Source of the DNA: Mycobacterium kyogaense
GTDB lineage: Bacteria; Actinomycetota; Actinomycetes; Mycobacteriales; Mycobacteriaceae
Assembly (NCBI RefSeq): GCF_003254575.1
Contig: NZ_QJUA01000041.1
Location: forward strand, 1-50,241
Length of the DNA: 50,241 nucleotides
Direction: 5' to 3'
A program made the position numbers and the translations under genes. The notes under the pieces are model-generated. The model saw only the letters and a program-made list of their open reading frames with translations. It did no database searches and had not been told where the DNA came from. Below are positions 8,322 through 15,885 of this stretch, piece by piece; position 1 is the stretch's first letter, and every line of letters begins with the position of its first letter.

Positions 8322-9113
8322 GTGGACCTCATTCCGCCGCGGCTCAAGGAACCGGCTTACCGGCTCTACGAGATGCGGCTGCGCCAGGGGTTGGCCCGGC
8401 AGAAATCCGAGCTCCCACGCCACATCGCGGTGCTGTGCGACGGCAACCGTCGGTGGGCCCGTGAACTCGGTCACGACGACGTCGCGTACGGCTATCGCGC
8501 GGGCGCGGAGAAGATCGCGGAGATGCTGCGCTGGTGCGCCGAAGCCGGCATCGAGATGGCGACGGTCTACCTGCTGTCCACCGAGAACCTGCAGCGCGAC
8601 GCCGATGAACTCGCGGCCCTGATCGACATCATCACCGATGTCGTCGAGGAGATCTGCGCGCCGGCCAACCAGTGGACCGTCCGCACCGTGGGAGATCTCG
8701 CTCTGATCGGCGAGGAACCCGCCCGCCGGGTGCGCGAGGCCGTGCAGTCGACGGACGCGAACGGCGGGAGGTTTCACGTCAACGTCGCCGTCGGGTACGG
8801 CGGCCGGCAGGAGATCGTCGACGCGGTCCGTGCCCTGTTGAGCAAGGCGATGGCCGACGGCGCCACCGGGGACCGATTGATCGAAGCCGTCACCGCTGAG
8901 GCGATCTCGGAGAACCTCTACACCTCCGGCCAACCAGACCCCGACCTGGTCATCCGGACCTCCGGCGAGCAGCGCCTGTCGGGGTTCCTGCTGTGGCAGA
9001 GCGCGTACTCCGAGATGTGGTTCACCGAGGCGTACTGGCCCGAGTTCCGGCGGGTCGACTTCCTGCGGGCTCTGCGCGATTACAGCGCCCGGCACCGCCG
9101 CTACGGGCGCTAG
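8322..9113 (+). CDS. uppS: Short-chain cis-prenyltransferase, (2Z,6E)-farnesyl diphosphate synthase (Rv1086 homologue)
   Basis: The 263-residue protein matches Rv1086 almost throughout from the VDLIPPRLKEP start. It adds one isopentenyl unit in cis to geranyl diphosphate, giving Z,E-FPP, the precursor for decaprenyl phosphate and hence arabinan, arabinogalactan and peptidoglycan assembly. The catalytic aspartate is D40 in LCDGNRRWAR. The conserved SENLYTSGQPDPDLVIRTSG and C-terminal WFTEAYWPEF motifs are present. A GTG start is chosen by alignment and by the upstream -10 box; the frame is open earlier but would overlap the hemolysin III start. Six-base spacing to the next gene suggests co-transcription. 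Confidence 0.93.
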   Translation: MDLIPPRLKEPAYRLYEMRLRQGLARQKSELPRHIAVLCDGNRRWARELGHDDVAYGYRAGAEKIAEMLRWCAEAGIEMATVYLLSTENLQRDADELAALIDIITDVVEEICAPANQWTVRTVGDLALIGEEPARRVREAVQSTDANGGRFHVNVAVGYGGRQEIVDAVRALLSKAMADGATGDRLIEAVTAEAISENLYTSGQPDPDLVIRTSGEQRLSGFLLWQSAYSEMWFTEAYWPEFRRVDFLRALRDYSARHRRYGR

Positions 9114-9122
9114 GGGCCCGTG

Positions 9123-10472
9123 ATGCTCGGCCTGTCCGCCGCGGTGTTCGCACTGAGCTGGTGGCTGGGCCTCTATCTGCTGGCCCGCGATCCGCGCAAA
9201 CCGGTGCTGGTGCTCGCCGCGGTCGGCCTCACCGGCTTCGCCGCCGTGGTGGCGCTCGACGCGGTCCGCACGGGCGCCGGCGTCGACGCGCTCGGCCGGA
9301 TCGAGGTGTATCTCGTCGCCGTGCCGGGGGTGGCGTGGTTCGCCGTCCTGCTGGAGATGTCGCGCCCGCGGGACTGCGTGCGCGGCCGGGGCCGGGAAGC
9401 CGCTCTCGTCGGCGCTGCGGCCGTCGTCGCCGCCACCGGAGCCGCGATGGCCGGCGATGTCGAGGGGCCGCTGCGCCTCGGTCACTGGGTGTTGTTGGCC
9501 GCGGTCTCCATCCCGGCCGTGGGCGCGCTGCTGGCCGCGGTCCTGCGTCGTCACCAGCCCCGCCCCGTCGTCGGCTTCGTCGTCGTCGCCACGCTTTTCT
9601 TCGCGCTCGGCAACGCGATCCTGGTCATCCCGCTCGGTCTGGTTCCGAGCTGGCTCGCGCTCGCCTCGACCGGGTGCGACGTCGTCCTGCTCGGCGTCGC
9701 GGTCGCACTCGGCGACGCCTTCGACGAGGGCCAGGCACTGCGCAAGGACATGCTTCGATCGGCGCTGGGCACCGCGGCGGTGGCGGTTCTGTTCGGCGGT
9801 CAGGTGTTGCTCGGGGTGGCCGTCTCGGGGCCGGGCGCCACACTGGTCGTACTGCTGTTCACCAGCCTGGCGGTCGCGATCACGGTCAACGTGCTGGCCG
9901 ACCCGCTGGCCGGCCTCCTGGACCGGCTGGCGTTCTCCCGGACACCCGCGCTGAGCGCCGAACGCGCCGCGCTGCGCAGCACCGAGGCGGCACTGCCGCG
10001 CCGCGCGGCCAGCCCCCTCGACGACATGGACGACGAGACGTTCGTACGCGTGACGCGTCGCGCACTGGGGCACTACGCGGACCTGTCCAAGCTCGTCGCG
10101 AGCCCGCTGACTGCGCTGCCGATCATCGACGAGCGCCTCATGCGGCGCGGGGCATCCGATCGACCACTGGAACGCGCCAACGAACTGCGCGCCCTGCTGG
10201 CCGAGCGCATCGCCGGTCTCAAACCCCGCGACGGCAACGACTTCGGCACCACCGAGGCGTGGCGGCACTACAACGCGCTGTACTTCCCCTACGTCGTCGG
10301 CGTCCGTGCCTACGCGCAGAACGCGACCGCCGCCGGCCTGGACCCGGTGGCCCGCCGGGCGTGGCAGTGGCTGGCCACCGAGGTGCCGCAGCGCTCGTTG
10401 CACAACTGGCAGAACGCGGCCGCGCGCGTCATCGCCACCGACCTCAAGAGCAGCCTCGTCGACGTGCGCTGA
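9123..10472 (+). CDS. Polytopic membrane protein with cytosolic HTH-like C-terminal domain
   Basis: The 449-residue protein has about nine hydrophobic helices in residues 1-280, followed by a soluble domain of about 165 residues. The C-terminal domain has the pattern ALGHYADLSKL...SPL, then RALLAERIAGLKP, and ends with PQRSLHNWQNAAARVIATDL, resembling domains that end in a sigma-region-4-like helix-turn-helix. That resemblance is from memory and is not proven. No kinase or other catalytic motif was found. It starts nine bases after uppS (ATG 9123, with a GTG at 9120 as alternative) and is probably co-transcribed. M. tuberculosis has PE/PE_PGRS genes here instead. Product not recognised with certainty. 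Confidence 0.78.
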   Translation: MLGLSAAVFALSWWLGLYLLARDPRKPVLVLAAVGLTGFAAVVALDAVRTGAGVDALGRIEVYLVAVPGVAWFAVLLEMSRPRDCVRGRGREAALVGAAAVVAATGAAMAGDVEGPLRLGHWVLLAAVSIPAVGALLAAVLRRHQPRPVVGFVVVATLFFALGNAILVIPLGLVPSWLALASTGCDVVLLGVAVALGDAFDEGQALRKDMLRSALGTAAVAVLFGGQVLLGVAVSGPGATLVVLLFTSLAVAITVNVLADPLAGLLDRLAFSRTPALSAERAALRSTEAALPRRAASPLDDMDDETFVRVTRRALGHYADLSKLVASPLTALPIIDERLMRRGASDRPLERANELRALLAERIAGLKPRDGNDFGTTEAWRHYNALYFPYVVGVRAYAQNATAAGLDPVARRAWQWLATEVPQRSLHNWQNAAARVIATDLKSSLVDVR

Positions 10473-10506
10473 CCTGCGGCTGGCAGTAGTTGGCAGCGTT
10501 CGGTGT

Positions 10507-10589
10507 CGATGTGGCACCGACATCGGCGCACCGTCATGGCAGGTACCGGAGTCGCCGTCGGAAGAGGTTACGGCGTCGGCTCCGGTACC
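10507..10589 (+). promoter_or_regulatory. Structured leader with two inverted repeats before the 4-TM gene
   Basis: The 144-base gap 10473-10616 contains a six-base stem (10507-10512 with 10520-10525) and a ten-base perfect inverted repeat (10542-10551, GGTACCGGAG, with 10580-10589). They are followed 14 bases later by the AAAGGA ribosome-binding site of the next gene. They could be a folded 5' leader or a terminator/attenuator; no known riboswitch class is recognised. Confidence 0.35.
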
Positions 10590-10616
10590 GGTCGTCCATC
10601 GAGAAAGGAACCCGTC

Positions 10617-11033
10617 ATGACCGCCACCGTCTCCTCCCGCCTCGGCGCGGCGAGCGACTCACTGCTGCGCTTCGCTATGCGCGCCGACGCCGTCTGCAGC
10701 GGCCTGACCGGAATAAAGCTGCTGATCCTCGCACCCACCGTCGCCCGCGTGTCCGGCACGACACCGACCGTCGAGTACGTGACGGGTGCGTCGTTCGTCG
10801 TGTTCGCCATCGCGGTGCTGGTGTTCGCGTCGCGGCCGCGCATTCGCACCGCCGGTGCGGTGCTGGCCGCCGGCAACCTGGTGTTCACCGTGGCCACCGT
10901 GATCGTGGTGTTGGCCGGGGTGTGGCCGCTGACCACCACCGGTGTGGCGCTGTTCCTCGGCACGGGCGTCTACACGCTCGTGATGGCCGAACTGCAGTTC
11001 CAGGGTGTGCGCCGCATCAGGGCTCGCGGCTAG
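10617..11033 (+). CDS. Small four-helix integral membrane protein
   Basis: The 138-residue protein has four predicted transmembrane helices (about residues 14-36, 57-76, 81-105 and 108-129) with short loops and an Arg-rich C-terminus. The ATG at 10617 has a GAGAAAGGA ribosome-binding site at 10601-10609; the upstream open frame contains low-complexity Gly/Arg sequence and is rejected. Its stop overlaps the convergent coaA stop by three bases. The function is unknown, and the M. tuberculosis block has no counterpart that I recognise. Confidence 0.78.
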   Translation: MTATVSSRLGAASDSLLRFAMRADAVCSGLTGIKLLILAPTVARVSGTTPTVEYVTGASFVVFAIAVLVFASRPRIRTAGAVLAAGNLVFTVATVIVVLAGVWPLTTTGVALFLGTGVYTLVMAELQFQGVRRIRARG

Positions 11034-11968
11034 AGCTTGCGCAGCCGCAGCCGGTTGATGGAGTGGTCGGCGTCCTTGCGCAGCACCAACGTGGCGCGCG
11101 GACGCGTCGGCAGGATGTTGTCCATCAGGTTGGGCCTGTTGATCGAATTCCAGATGTCGCGGGCGGCGAACACGGCCTGCTCGTCGGTCAGCGTGGAGTA
11201 GTGGTGGAAGTGCGAGGCGGGGTCGGCGAACGCGCCGGCCCGCATCGACAGGAACCGCGAGATGTACCAGTTCTCAATGTCCTCGATGCGGGCGTCGACA
11301 TACACCGAGAAGTCGAACAGGTCCGACACCATCAGCGCCGGCCCGGTCTGCAGAACGTTGAGACCCTCCAGGATCAAGATGTCCGGGTGGGCGATGATCT
11401 GCTTCTCGCTGGGCACGATGTCGTAGAGCAGATGTGAGTACACCGGGGCGCACGCCGCGTCGGCGCCCGACTTGACCGCGGTGACGAAGCGCATCAGGGC
11501 CCTGCGGTCGTAGGACTCTGGAAAACCCTTGCGGTGCATCAGGTTTCGACGCGACAACTCGGCGTTGGGATAGAGGAAGCCGTCAGTGGTGACCAGGTCC
11601 ACGCGGGGGTGATGTTCCCAGCGGGCCAGCAGCGCCTGCAGCACACGCGCGGTGGTGGACTTGCCGACCGCCACGCTGCCCGCCACGCCGATGACGAACG
11701 GCACCGGCCGGTCCGGATTCTGCTGCGGCTCACCGAGGAAGTCGGCGGTCGTGGAGAACAACGCCTGCCGCGCCGCCACCTGCAGGTGGATCAACCGCGC
11801 CAGCGGCAGATAGACCTCTTCGACCTCGAGCAGGTCGATCTTCTCGCCGAGACCCCGTAGCCGGACCAGTTCGTCCTCGGTCAGCTTCAGCGGGGTCGAC
11901 ATCCGCAGTGCCCGCCACTGACGTCGGTCGAACTCCACGTAGGGGCTGGGTTCGCTCAGCCGAGCCAT
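11030..11968 (-). CDS. coaA: Type I pantothenate kinase
   Basis: The 312-residue protein equals Rv1092c in length and is nearly identical at both ends (MARLSEPSPYVEFDRRQW start, DADHSINRLRLRKL end). It phosphorylates pantothenate with ATP, the first and regulated step of coenzyme A synthesis in the cytosol. The P-loop is GVAGSVAVGKST at about residue 95. The DGFLYPN substrate-binding region is also present. The frame stays open far upstream, but the ATG at 11968 gives the family length and leaves a 30-base divergent promoter gap to the DUF885 gene. Confidence 0.97.
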   Translation of the reverse strand: MARLSEPSPYVEFDRRQWRALRMSTPLKLTEDELVRLRGLGEKIDLLEVEEVYLPLARLIHLQVAARQALFSTTADFLGEPQQNPDRPVPFVIGVAGSVAVGKSTTARVLQALLARWEHHPRVDLVTTDGFLYPNAELSRRNLMHRKGFPESYDRRALMRFVTAVKSGADAACAPVYSHLLYDIVPSEKQIIAHPDILILEGLNVLQTGPALMVSDLFDFSVYVDARIEDIENWYISRFLSMRAGAFADPASHFHHYSTLTDEQAVFAARDIWNSINRPNLMDNILPTRPRATLVLRKDADHSINRLRLRKL

Positions 11969-11985
11969 GGGCACAGTCTTGCAGT

Positions 11986-11991
11986 TAGCGT
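11986..11991 (+). promoter_or_regulatory. Predicted -10 box (TAGCGT) for the DUF885 gene
   Basis: TAGCGT ends seven bases before the ATG at 11999, giving a leaderless start and favouring ATG 11999 over GTG 11990 or 11993. Confidence 0.4.
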
Positions 11992-11998
11992 GGTGACC

Positions 11999-13207
11999 AT
12001 GGACGCCGGTACTGGTTCTGACACGCTGGTGCGCGACTACCTGATGCTCGGGTTGCGCTTCGATCGCATCGAGGAGGGCTACGTCGACTCGTTCACCGGT
12101 GACCCCGCGCTGCGCCGTGCGGTGGCCGACGAGCCCGCACCCGACCCCGCCGACCTGGCGCGTGATGCGCGCCGGTTGCTCGGCGAACTGCCCGCCGGTC
12201 TCGACGACGATCGCGCCGCGTTCGTGGGCGCGCACCTGCGGGCCCTCGAGTGCGCGGCACGCACGTTCGCCGGGGAGAAGGTGGGGTTCGTCGACGAGGT
12301 CGAGGCCTACTTCGACGTCCGCATCAGCAAGGGCGATCCCGAGCGCTACCGCGAGGCGCACGTCAAGCTCGACGACGCACTCGGCGGCACCGGCCCGCTG
12401 GCCGAGCGAATCGCCGCCCACCGCGCGGCCGAGGAGATCCCGCCGGCGCGGCTCGAGGAGGCCATCCACGCGTTCTCCAGCGCGCTGCGCGACAACGTCC
12501 GCGCCGCGTTCCCGCTGCCGGAGCGCGAGACCATCACCTACGAGGTGGTGGGCGACAAACCGTGGTCGGGCTTCAACTACTACCTCGGCGACTACCGGTC
12601 CACGGTCGCCGTCAACGCCGACCTCAAGCAGCAGATGGCGAACCTGCCACGGCTGGTCGCCCACGAGTCCTACCCGGGCCATCACACCGAGCACTGCCGC
12701 AAAGAGGCCGGGCTCGTCGAGGCCAAAGGTCAGGCCGAGCAGACGATCTTCCTGGTCAACACCCCGCAGTGCCTGATGGCCGAAGGCCTGGCCGATCTGG
12801 CGCTCTACGCCGCCGTCGGGTCGGGCTGGGGGAGTTGGGCCGCCGAGATCTACGCCGATCTGGGCCTGCGGTTCGACGGCGCACGGGCCGAGACCATCTC
12901 GGAGGCGACGGCCGCGCTGGCCGACGTCCGGCAGGACGCGGCGCTGATGCTGCACGACGAGCACCGCGACGTCGACGACGTCGTGGCCTTCCTCAAGCGC
13001 TGGTTGCTCGTCGACGACGACCGCGCCCGCCAGATGCTGCGGTTCCTGTCGTCGCCGCTGTGGCGGGCCTACACCAGCACCTACGTCGAGGGGTACCGGC
13101 TGCTGCGCCGCTGGCTCGACGACCGGCCCGACGGCGTCACGCTGACGCAGCGGTTCACCACCCTGCTTGACGAGCCGCTGATCCCGTCATCGCTGCGGAC
13201 CGCCTGA
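11999..13207 (+). CDS. DUF885 family metallopeptidase-like protein
   Basis: The 402-residue protein belongs to the DUF885 family, which has a gluzincin-like fold. The HESYPGHH motif at residues 222-229 gives H222 and E223, with two more histidines at 228-229, and is followed by a helical region with an EGLADLALY stretch that could supply the distal acidic ligand. No signal peptide is visible, so it is probably cytosolic. The substrate is unknown. The start is ATG 11999, chosen by a TAGCGT box seven bases upstream. It is divergent from coaA and is followed by a candidate terminator before glyA; M. tuberculosis has no gene at this place. Confidence 0.87.
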   Translation: MDAGTGSDTLVRDYLMLGLRFDRIEEGYVDSFTGDPALRRAVADEPAPDPADLARDARRLLGELPAGLDDDRAAFVGAHLRALECAARTFAGEKVGFVDEVEAYFDVRISKGDPERYREAHVKLDDALGGTGPLAERIAAHRAAEEIPPARLEEAIHAFSSALRDNVRAAFPLPERETITYEVVGDKPWSGFNYYLGDYRSTVAVNADLKQQMANLPRLVAHESYPGHHTEHCRKEAGLVEAKGQAEQTIFLVNTPQCLMAEGLADLALYAAVGSGWGSWAAEIYADLGLRFDGARAETISEATAALADVRQDAALMLHDEHRDVDDVVAFLKRWLLVDDDRARQMLRFLSSPLWRAYTSTYVEGYRLLRRWLDDRPDGVTLTQRFTTLLDEPLIPSSLRTA

Positions 13208-13252
13208 CCCCGCCGGTTGTGCGGTTTCATCCGCGACTCGCCGGGTCAGGCG
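13201..13252. terminator. Candidate terminator hairpin after the DUF885 gene
   Basis: A perfect ten-base inverted repeat (13201-13210, CGCCTGACCC, with 13243-13252) overlaps the DUF885 stop. Its loop contains a smaller GCGG/CCGC stem. There is no T-tract, as is common for mycobacterial terminators. It separates the gene from the glyA promoter. Confidence 0.4.
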
Positions 13253-13299
13253 TATGAGGGCGCACACTCGCCGGGTTTTCCGGGCGGGCTCGTCGCCGA

Positions 13300-13305
13300 C
13301 TAGGC
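13300..13305 (+). promoter_or_regulatory. Predicted -10 box (TAGGCT) for glyA
   Basis: TAGGCT ends eight bases before ATG 13314, consistent with a leaderless or near-leaderless transcript. No glycine riboswitch is recognisable in the 106-base gap. Confidence 0.4.
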
Positions 13306-13313
13306 TCGACACC

Positions 13314-14777
13314 ATGACTGCCACCTCCGCCAAAGGTCAGGGCATCGAATACGCCGACACCGCCAGCGAGGCCTACCGCGCCGCGCTACGGGTGATCGAG
13401 AGCGTGGAGCCGCGTATCGCCGAGGCCACCCGCAAAGAACTCGACGACCAACGGCATTCGCTGAAGCTGATCGCCAGCGAGAACTACGCCTCGCCCGCCG
13501 TGCTGTTGACGATGGGCACCTGGTTCTCCGACAAATACGCCGAGGGCACCGTCGGGCACCGCTTCTACGCGGCCTGCCAGAACGTCGACACCGTCGAGGC
13601 GCTCGCCGCCGAGCACGCGCGCGAGCTGTTCGGGGCGTCGTACGCATACGCGCAGCCGCACTCGGGCATCGACGCGAACCTGGTGGCCTATTGGGCGATC
13701 CTGGCTACCCGGGTCGAGACCCCGGGCCTGGCCGAGCTCGGTTCGAAGCACATCAACGATCTGTCCGAAGCCGACTGGGAGACGCTGCGCGCCAAGTTGG
13801 GCAACCAGAAGCTGATGGGCATGTCGCTGGACACCGGCGGGCACCTCACCCACGGGTTCCGGCCGAACATCTCGGGCAAGATGTTCCACCAGCGCCAGTA
13901 CGGCACCAACCCCGAGACGGGGTTCATCGACTACGACGCCGTCGCCGCGGCCGTGCGCGAGTTCAAGCCGCTGATCCTGGTGGCCGGCTACTCGGCGTAC
14001 CCGCGCCGGGTCAACTTCGCCAAGATGCGCGAGATCGCCGACGAGGTGGGCGCGACGTTCATGGTCGACATGGCGCACTTCGCCGGCCTGGTGGCGGGCA
14101 AGGTGTTCACCGGCGACGAGGATCCCGTGCCGCACGCGCACGTGGTGACGACGACGACGCACAAGTCGTTGCGCGGCCCGCGTGGCGGCCTGGTGCTGGC
14201 TACCGAGGAGTACGCGCCGGCGGTCGACAAGGGCTGCCCGATGGTGCTCGGCGGCCCGCTCTCGCACGTGATGGCCGCCAAGGCCGTCGCCCTCGCCGAG
14301 GCCCGCCAGCCGGAGTTCCGCACCTACGCCCAGGCGGTCGCCGACAACGCGCAATCGCTCGCCGACGGTTTCGTCAAGCGGGACGCCTCGCTCGTCACCG
14401 GTGGCACCGACAACCACCTGGTGCTGCTCGATGTCACGTCGTTCGGGCTGACGGGCCGCCAGGCCGAGTCGGCCCTGTTGGACTCCGGCATCGTCACCAA
14501 CCGCAACGCGATCCCGGCGGACCCCAACGGCGCCTGGTACACCAGCGGTATCCGATTCGGCACGCCCGCGCTGACCACGCGCGGATTCGGCGCCGACGAG
14601 TTCGACCGGGTGGCCGAGCTGGTGGTCGAGGTGCTGTCCAACACCCAGCCCGCCGCGGGGCCGAACGGCCCGTCCAAGGCCAAGTACACGCTGGCCGACG
14701 GAACCGCGGACCGGGTGCGCTCCGCCGCGGCTGAGCTGCTCGAGGCCAACCCGCTCTACCCGGGTCTGACGCTCTAG
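13314..14777 (+). CDS. glyA: Serine hydroxymethyltransferase, long form
   Basis: The 487-residue protein interconverts serine and glycine with tetrahydrofolate, using PLP. The Schiff-base lysine is K284 in TTTTHKSLRGPRGG, and LIASENY, YAEGTVGHRFYAAC and the GGTDNHLVLLD stretch are present. It is about 60 residues longer than Rv1093 (426). The extra sequence includes an insertion of roughly 40 residues (around residues 130-170, LATRVETPGLAELGS and onward) before the DTGGHLTHG motif, and a longer N-terminus. Comparable long forms occur in other actinobacteria such as Streptomyces. Its place between coaA and desA2 is that of glyA1, so it may be a replacement of the short form. ATG 13314 is chosen from the -10 box. 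Confidence 0.94.
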   Translation: MTATSAKGQGIEYADTASEAYRAALRVIESVEPRIAEATRKELDDQRHSLKLIASENYASPAVLLTMGTWFSDKYAEGTVGHRFYAACQNVDTVEALAAEHARELFGASYAYAQPHSGIDANLVAYWAILATRVETPGLAELGSKHINDLSEADWETLRAKLGNQKLMGMSLDTGGHLTHGFRPNISGKMFHQRQYGTNPETGFIDYDAVAAAVREFKPLILVAGYSAYPRRVNFAKMREIADEVGATFMVDMAHFAGLVAGKVFTGDEDPVPHAHVVTTTTHKSLRGPRGGLVLATEEYAPAVDKGCPMVLGGPLSHVMAAKAVALAEARQPEFRTYAQAVADNAQSLADGFVKRDASLVTGGTDNHLVLLDVTSFGLTGRQAESALLDSGIVTNRNAIPADPNGAWYTSGIRFGTPALTTRGFGADEFDRVAELVVEVLSNTQPAAGPNGPSKAKYTLADGTADRVRSAAAELLEANPLYPGLTL

Positions 14778-14827
14778 ACGAAGGCCCGCGACACGGCCGG
14801 GGAATTTTTCGATCCCCACAGAATTGG

Positions 14828-14838
14828 GTTACTGTAAC
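14828..14838 (+). promoter_or_regulatory. desA2 promoter: palindrome GTTACTGTAAC overlapping a -10 box
   Basis: A perfect 11-base palindrome contains a TACTGT -10 box (14830-14835) that ends six bases before ATG 14842. The desA1/desA2 genes of mycobacteria are known targets of the TetR-type regulator MadR. This palindrome is a possible operator half or full site, but I could not compare it with the published motif. Confidence 0.45.
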
Positions 14839-14841
14839 TGC

Positions 14842-15669
14842 ATGGCACAGAAACCTGTCGCTAACGCGCTGACCCTCGAACTCGAGCCCGTCGTCGAGGA
14901 GCAGCTGAGGCGTCACCTCGACACCGAGGACGCCTGGTTCGCTCACGACTATGTGCCCTTCGACCAGGGCGAGAACTACGCGTTCCTCGGCGGCCGGGAT
15001 TGGGACGCTTCCGATGTGACGCTGCCCAAGAAGGTCACCGACGCCGTCGAGATCCTGCTGATCACCAAGGACAACCTCGCCGGCTACCACCGCGAGCTGG
15101 TCGAGCACTTCATCCTCGAGGACAAGTGGGGCCGGTGGCTCGGCCGCTGGACCGCCGAGGAGCACCTGCACGCCGTCGCGCTGCGCAATTACCTCGTCGT
15201 CACCCGTGAGGTCGACCCGTCGGCCAACGAGGACGTGCGCGTCGAGCACGTGATGAAGGGCTACCGCGCCGACAGCTACAGCCAGATCGAGACGCTGGCG
15301 TTCATGGCGATGTGGGAACGCGCCCACGCCGTGTTCTGCCGCAACCTGGCCGCCGAGACCGACGAGCCGGTGCTGCGCGGCCTGGTGGAGAAGATCGCCC
15401 GCGACGAGGAACGCCACACCGAGTTCTTCACCGCCCTGGTCGCCCACTGCCTGAGCTCCCTGCGTGACGAGACCGTCGATGCGATCGCCACGCGCGCCGC
15501 GGCCCTTGATGTCGTCGGCGGCGACATCGACGCCTATGCCGACAAGGTGGCCACCGTCGCCGAGGCAGGCATCTTCGACCGGGCTGCATTGCAGCAGGTC
15601 GTCGCCGACTCGCTCGCGGCATGGGGCGTGAGCGGCGAGCCGCGTCTCGCGGAGTTCATCAGCTCGTAA
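14842..15669 (+). CDS. desA2: Acyl-ACP desaturase DesA2
   Basis: The 275-residue protein matches Rv1094 in length. It belongs to the soluble diiron acyl-[ACP] desaturase family linked to mycolic acid precursor desaturation. The two ExxH-type iron motifs are EEHLH at residues 106-110 and DEERH near residue 195, with the accessory acidic residue in the EHFILED stretch. In DesA2 these motifs differ from the canonical EENRH/DEKRH of plant enzymes. The ATG at 14842 with leaderless promoter is chosen over the open frame at 14824. It follows glyA as in M. tuberculosis. Confidence 0.94.
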   Translation: MAQKPVANALTLELEPVVEEQLRRHLDTEDAWFAHDYVPFDQGENYAFLGGRDWDASDVTLPKKVTDAVEILLITKDNLAGYHRELVEHFILEDKWGRWLGRWTAEEHLHAVALRNYLVVTREVDPSANEDVRVEHVMKGYRADSYSQIETLAFMAMWERAHAVFCRNLAAETDEPVLRGLVEKIARDEERHTEFFTALVAHCLSSLRDETVDAIATRAAALDVVGGDIDAYADKVATVAEAGIFDRAALQQVVADSLAAWGVSGEPRLAEFISS

Positions 15670-15724
15670 CGGGGCAGCCGCCTCGGCACGGCGCGCCTGC
15701 GCGGCGCGGATGCCCGCGCGGGAG

Positions 15725-15730
15725 TAGCGT
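15725..15730 (+). promoter_or_regulatory. Predicted -10 box (TAGCGT) for phoAT-phoH2
   Basis: TAGCGT ends eight bases before the ATG of the 48-codon phoAT frame at 15739. Transcription starting there would make phoAT the first, leaderless, gene of the phoH2 transcript. Confidence 0.45.
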
Positions 15731-15738
15731 CGTTTTCG

Positions 15739-15885
15739 ATGGCTAGCGAATTGCTCTGCTGTCCGGGCGGTCCGAATCGTTTCGACGAAAGGACCGGCCC
15801 CGGTCCTTTCGGCCGCGCCCGCGTCCACCGAGATGTTCGCGCCGGGGCTCCGCGAACTCGCGCAGCCTCGAGGAGCGCTACGTGA
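15739..15885 (+). CDS. phoAT: PhoAT-like antitoxin, short gene overlapping phoH2
   Basis: A 48-codon frame (MASELLCCPGGPNRFDERT start) runs up to phoH2 and stops with a TGA that overlaps the phoH2 GTG start in a GTGA arrangement. Mycobacterial phoH2 genes are known to be preceded by a small overlapping antitoxin gene, phoAT, and the size, position and overlap fit. The product is rich in Arg, Pro and Gly, with a Cys-Cys pair at residues 7-8, and has no recognisable domain. A TAGCGT -10 box eight bases upstream supports the start. A 12-bp hairpin lies inside the coding sequence (15786-15811). I inferred the assignment from context and did not compare sequences. Confidence 0.65.
   Translation: MASELLCCPGGPNRFDERTGPGPFGRARVHRDVRAGAPRTRAASRSAT
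15786..15811. repeat. Perfect hairpin inside phoAT, upstream of phoH2
   Basis: CGAAAGGACCGG at 15786-15797 pairs with its exact reverse complement at 15800-15811, with only two bases between (in practice a four- to six-base loop). It lies 70 bases before the phoH2 start, within phoAT. There is no T-tract after it. It may influence phoH2 translation or transcription, or be a protein-binding palindrome. Confidence 0.6.

Noticed and set aside
8268..10523. 751-codon open frame on the minus strand
   Set aside because: It is antisense to uppS and the membrane protein gene, both of which have clear families or membrane topology. The translation is low-complexity Arg/Gly/Gln, typical of GC-rich shadow frames.
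13208..13313. Possible glycine riboswitch before glyA
   Set aside because: No conserved glycine aptamer elements are recognisable and the -10 box implies almost no leader.
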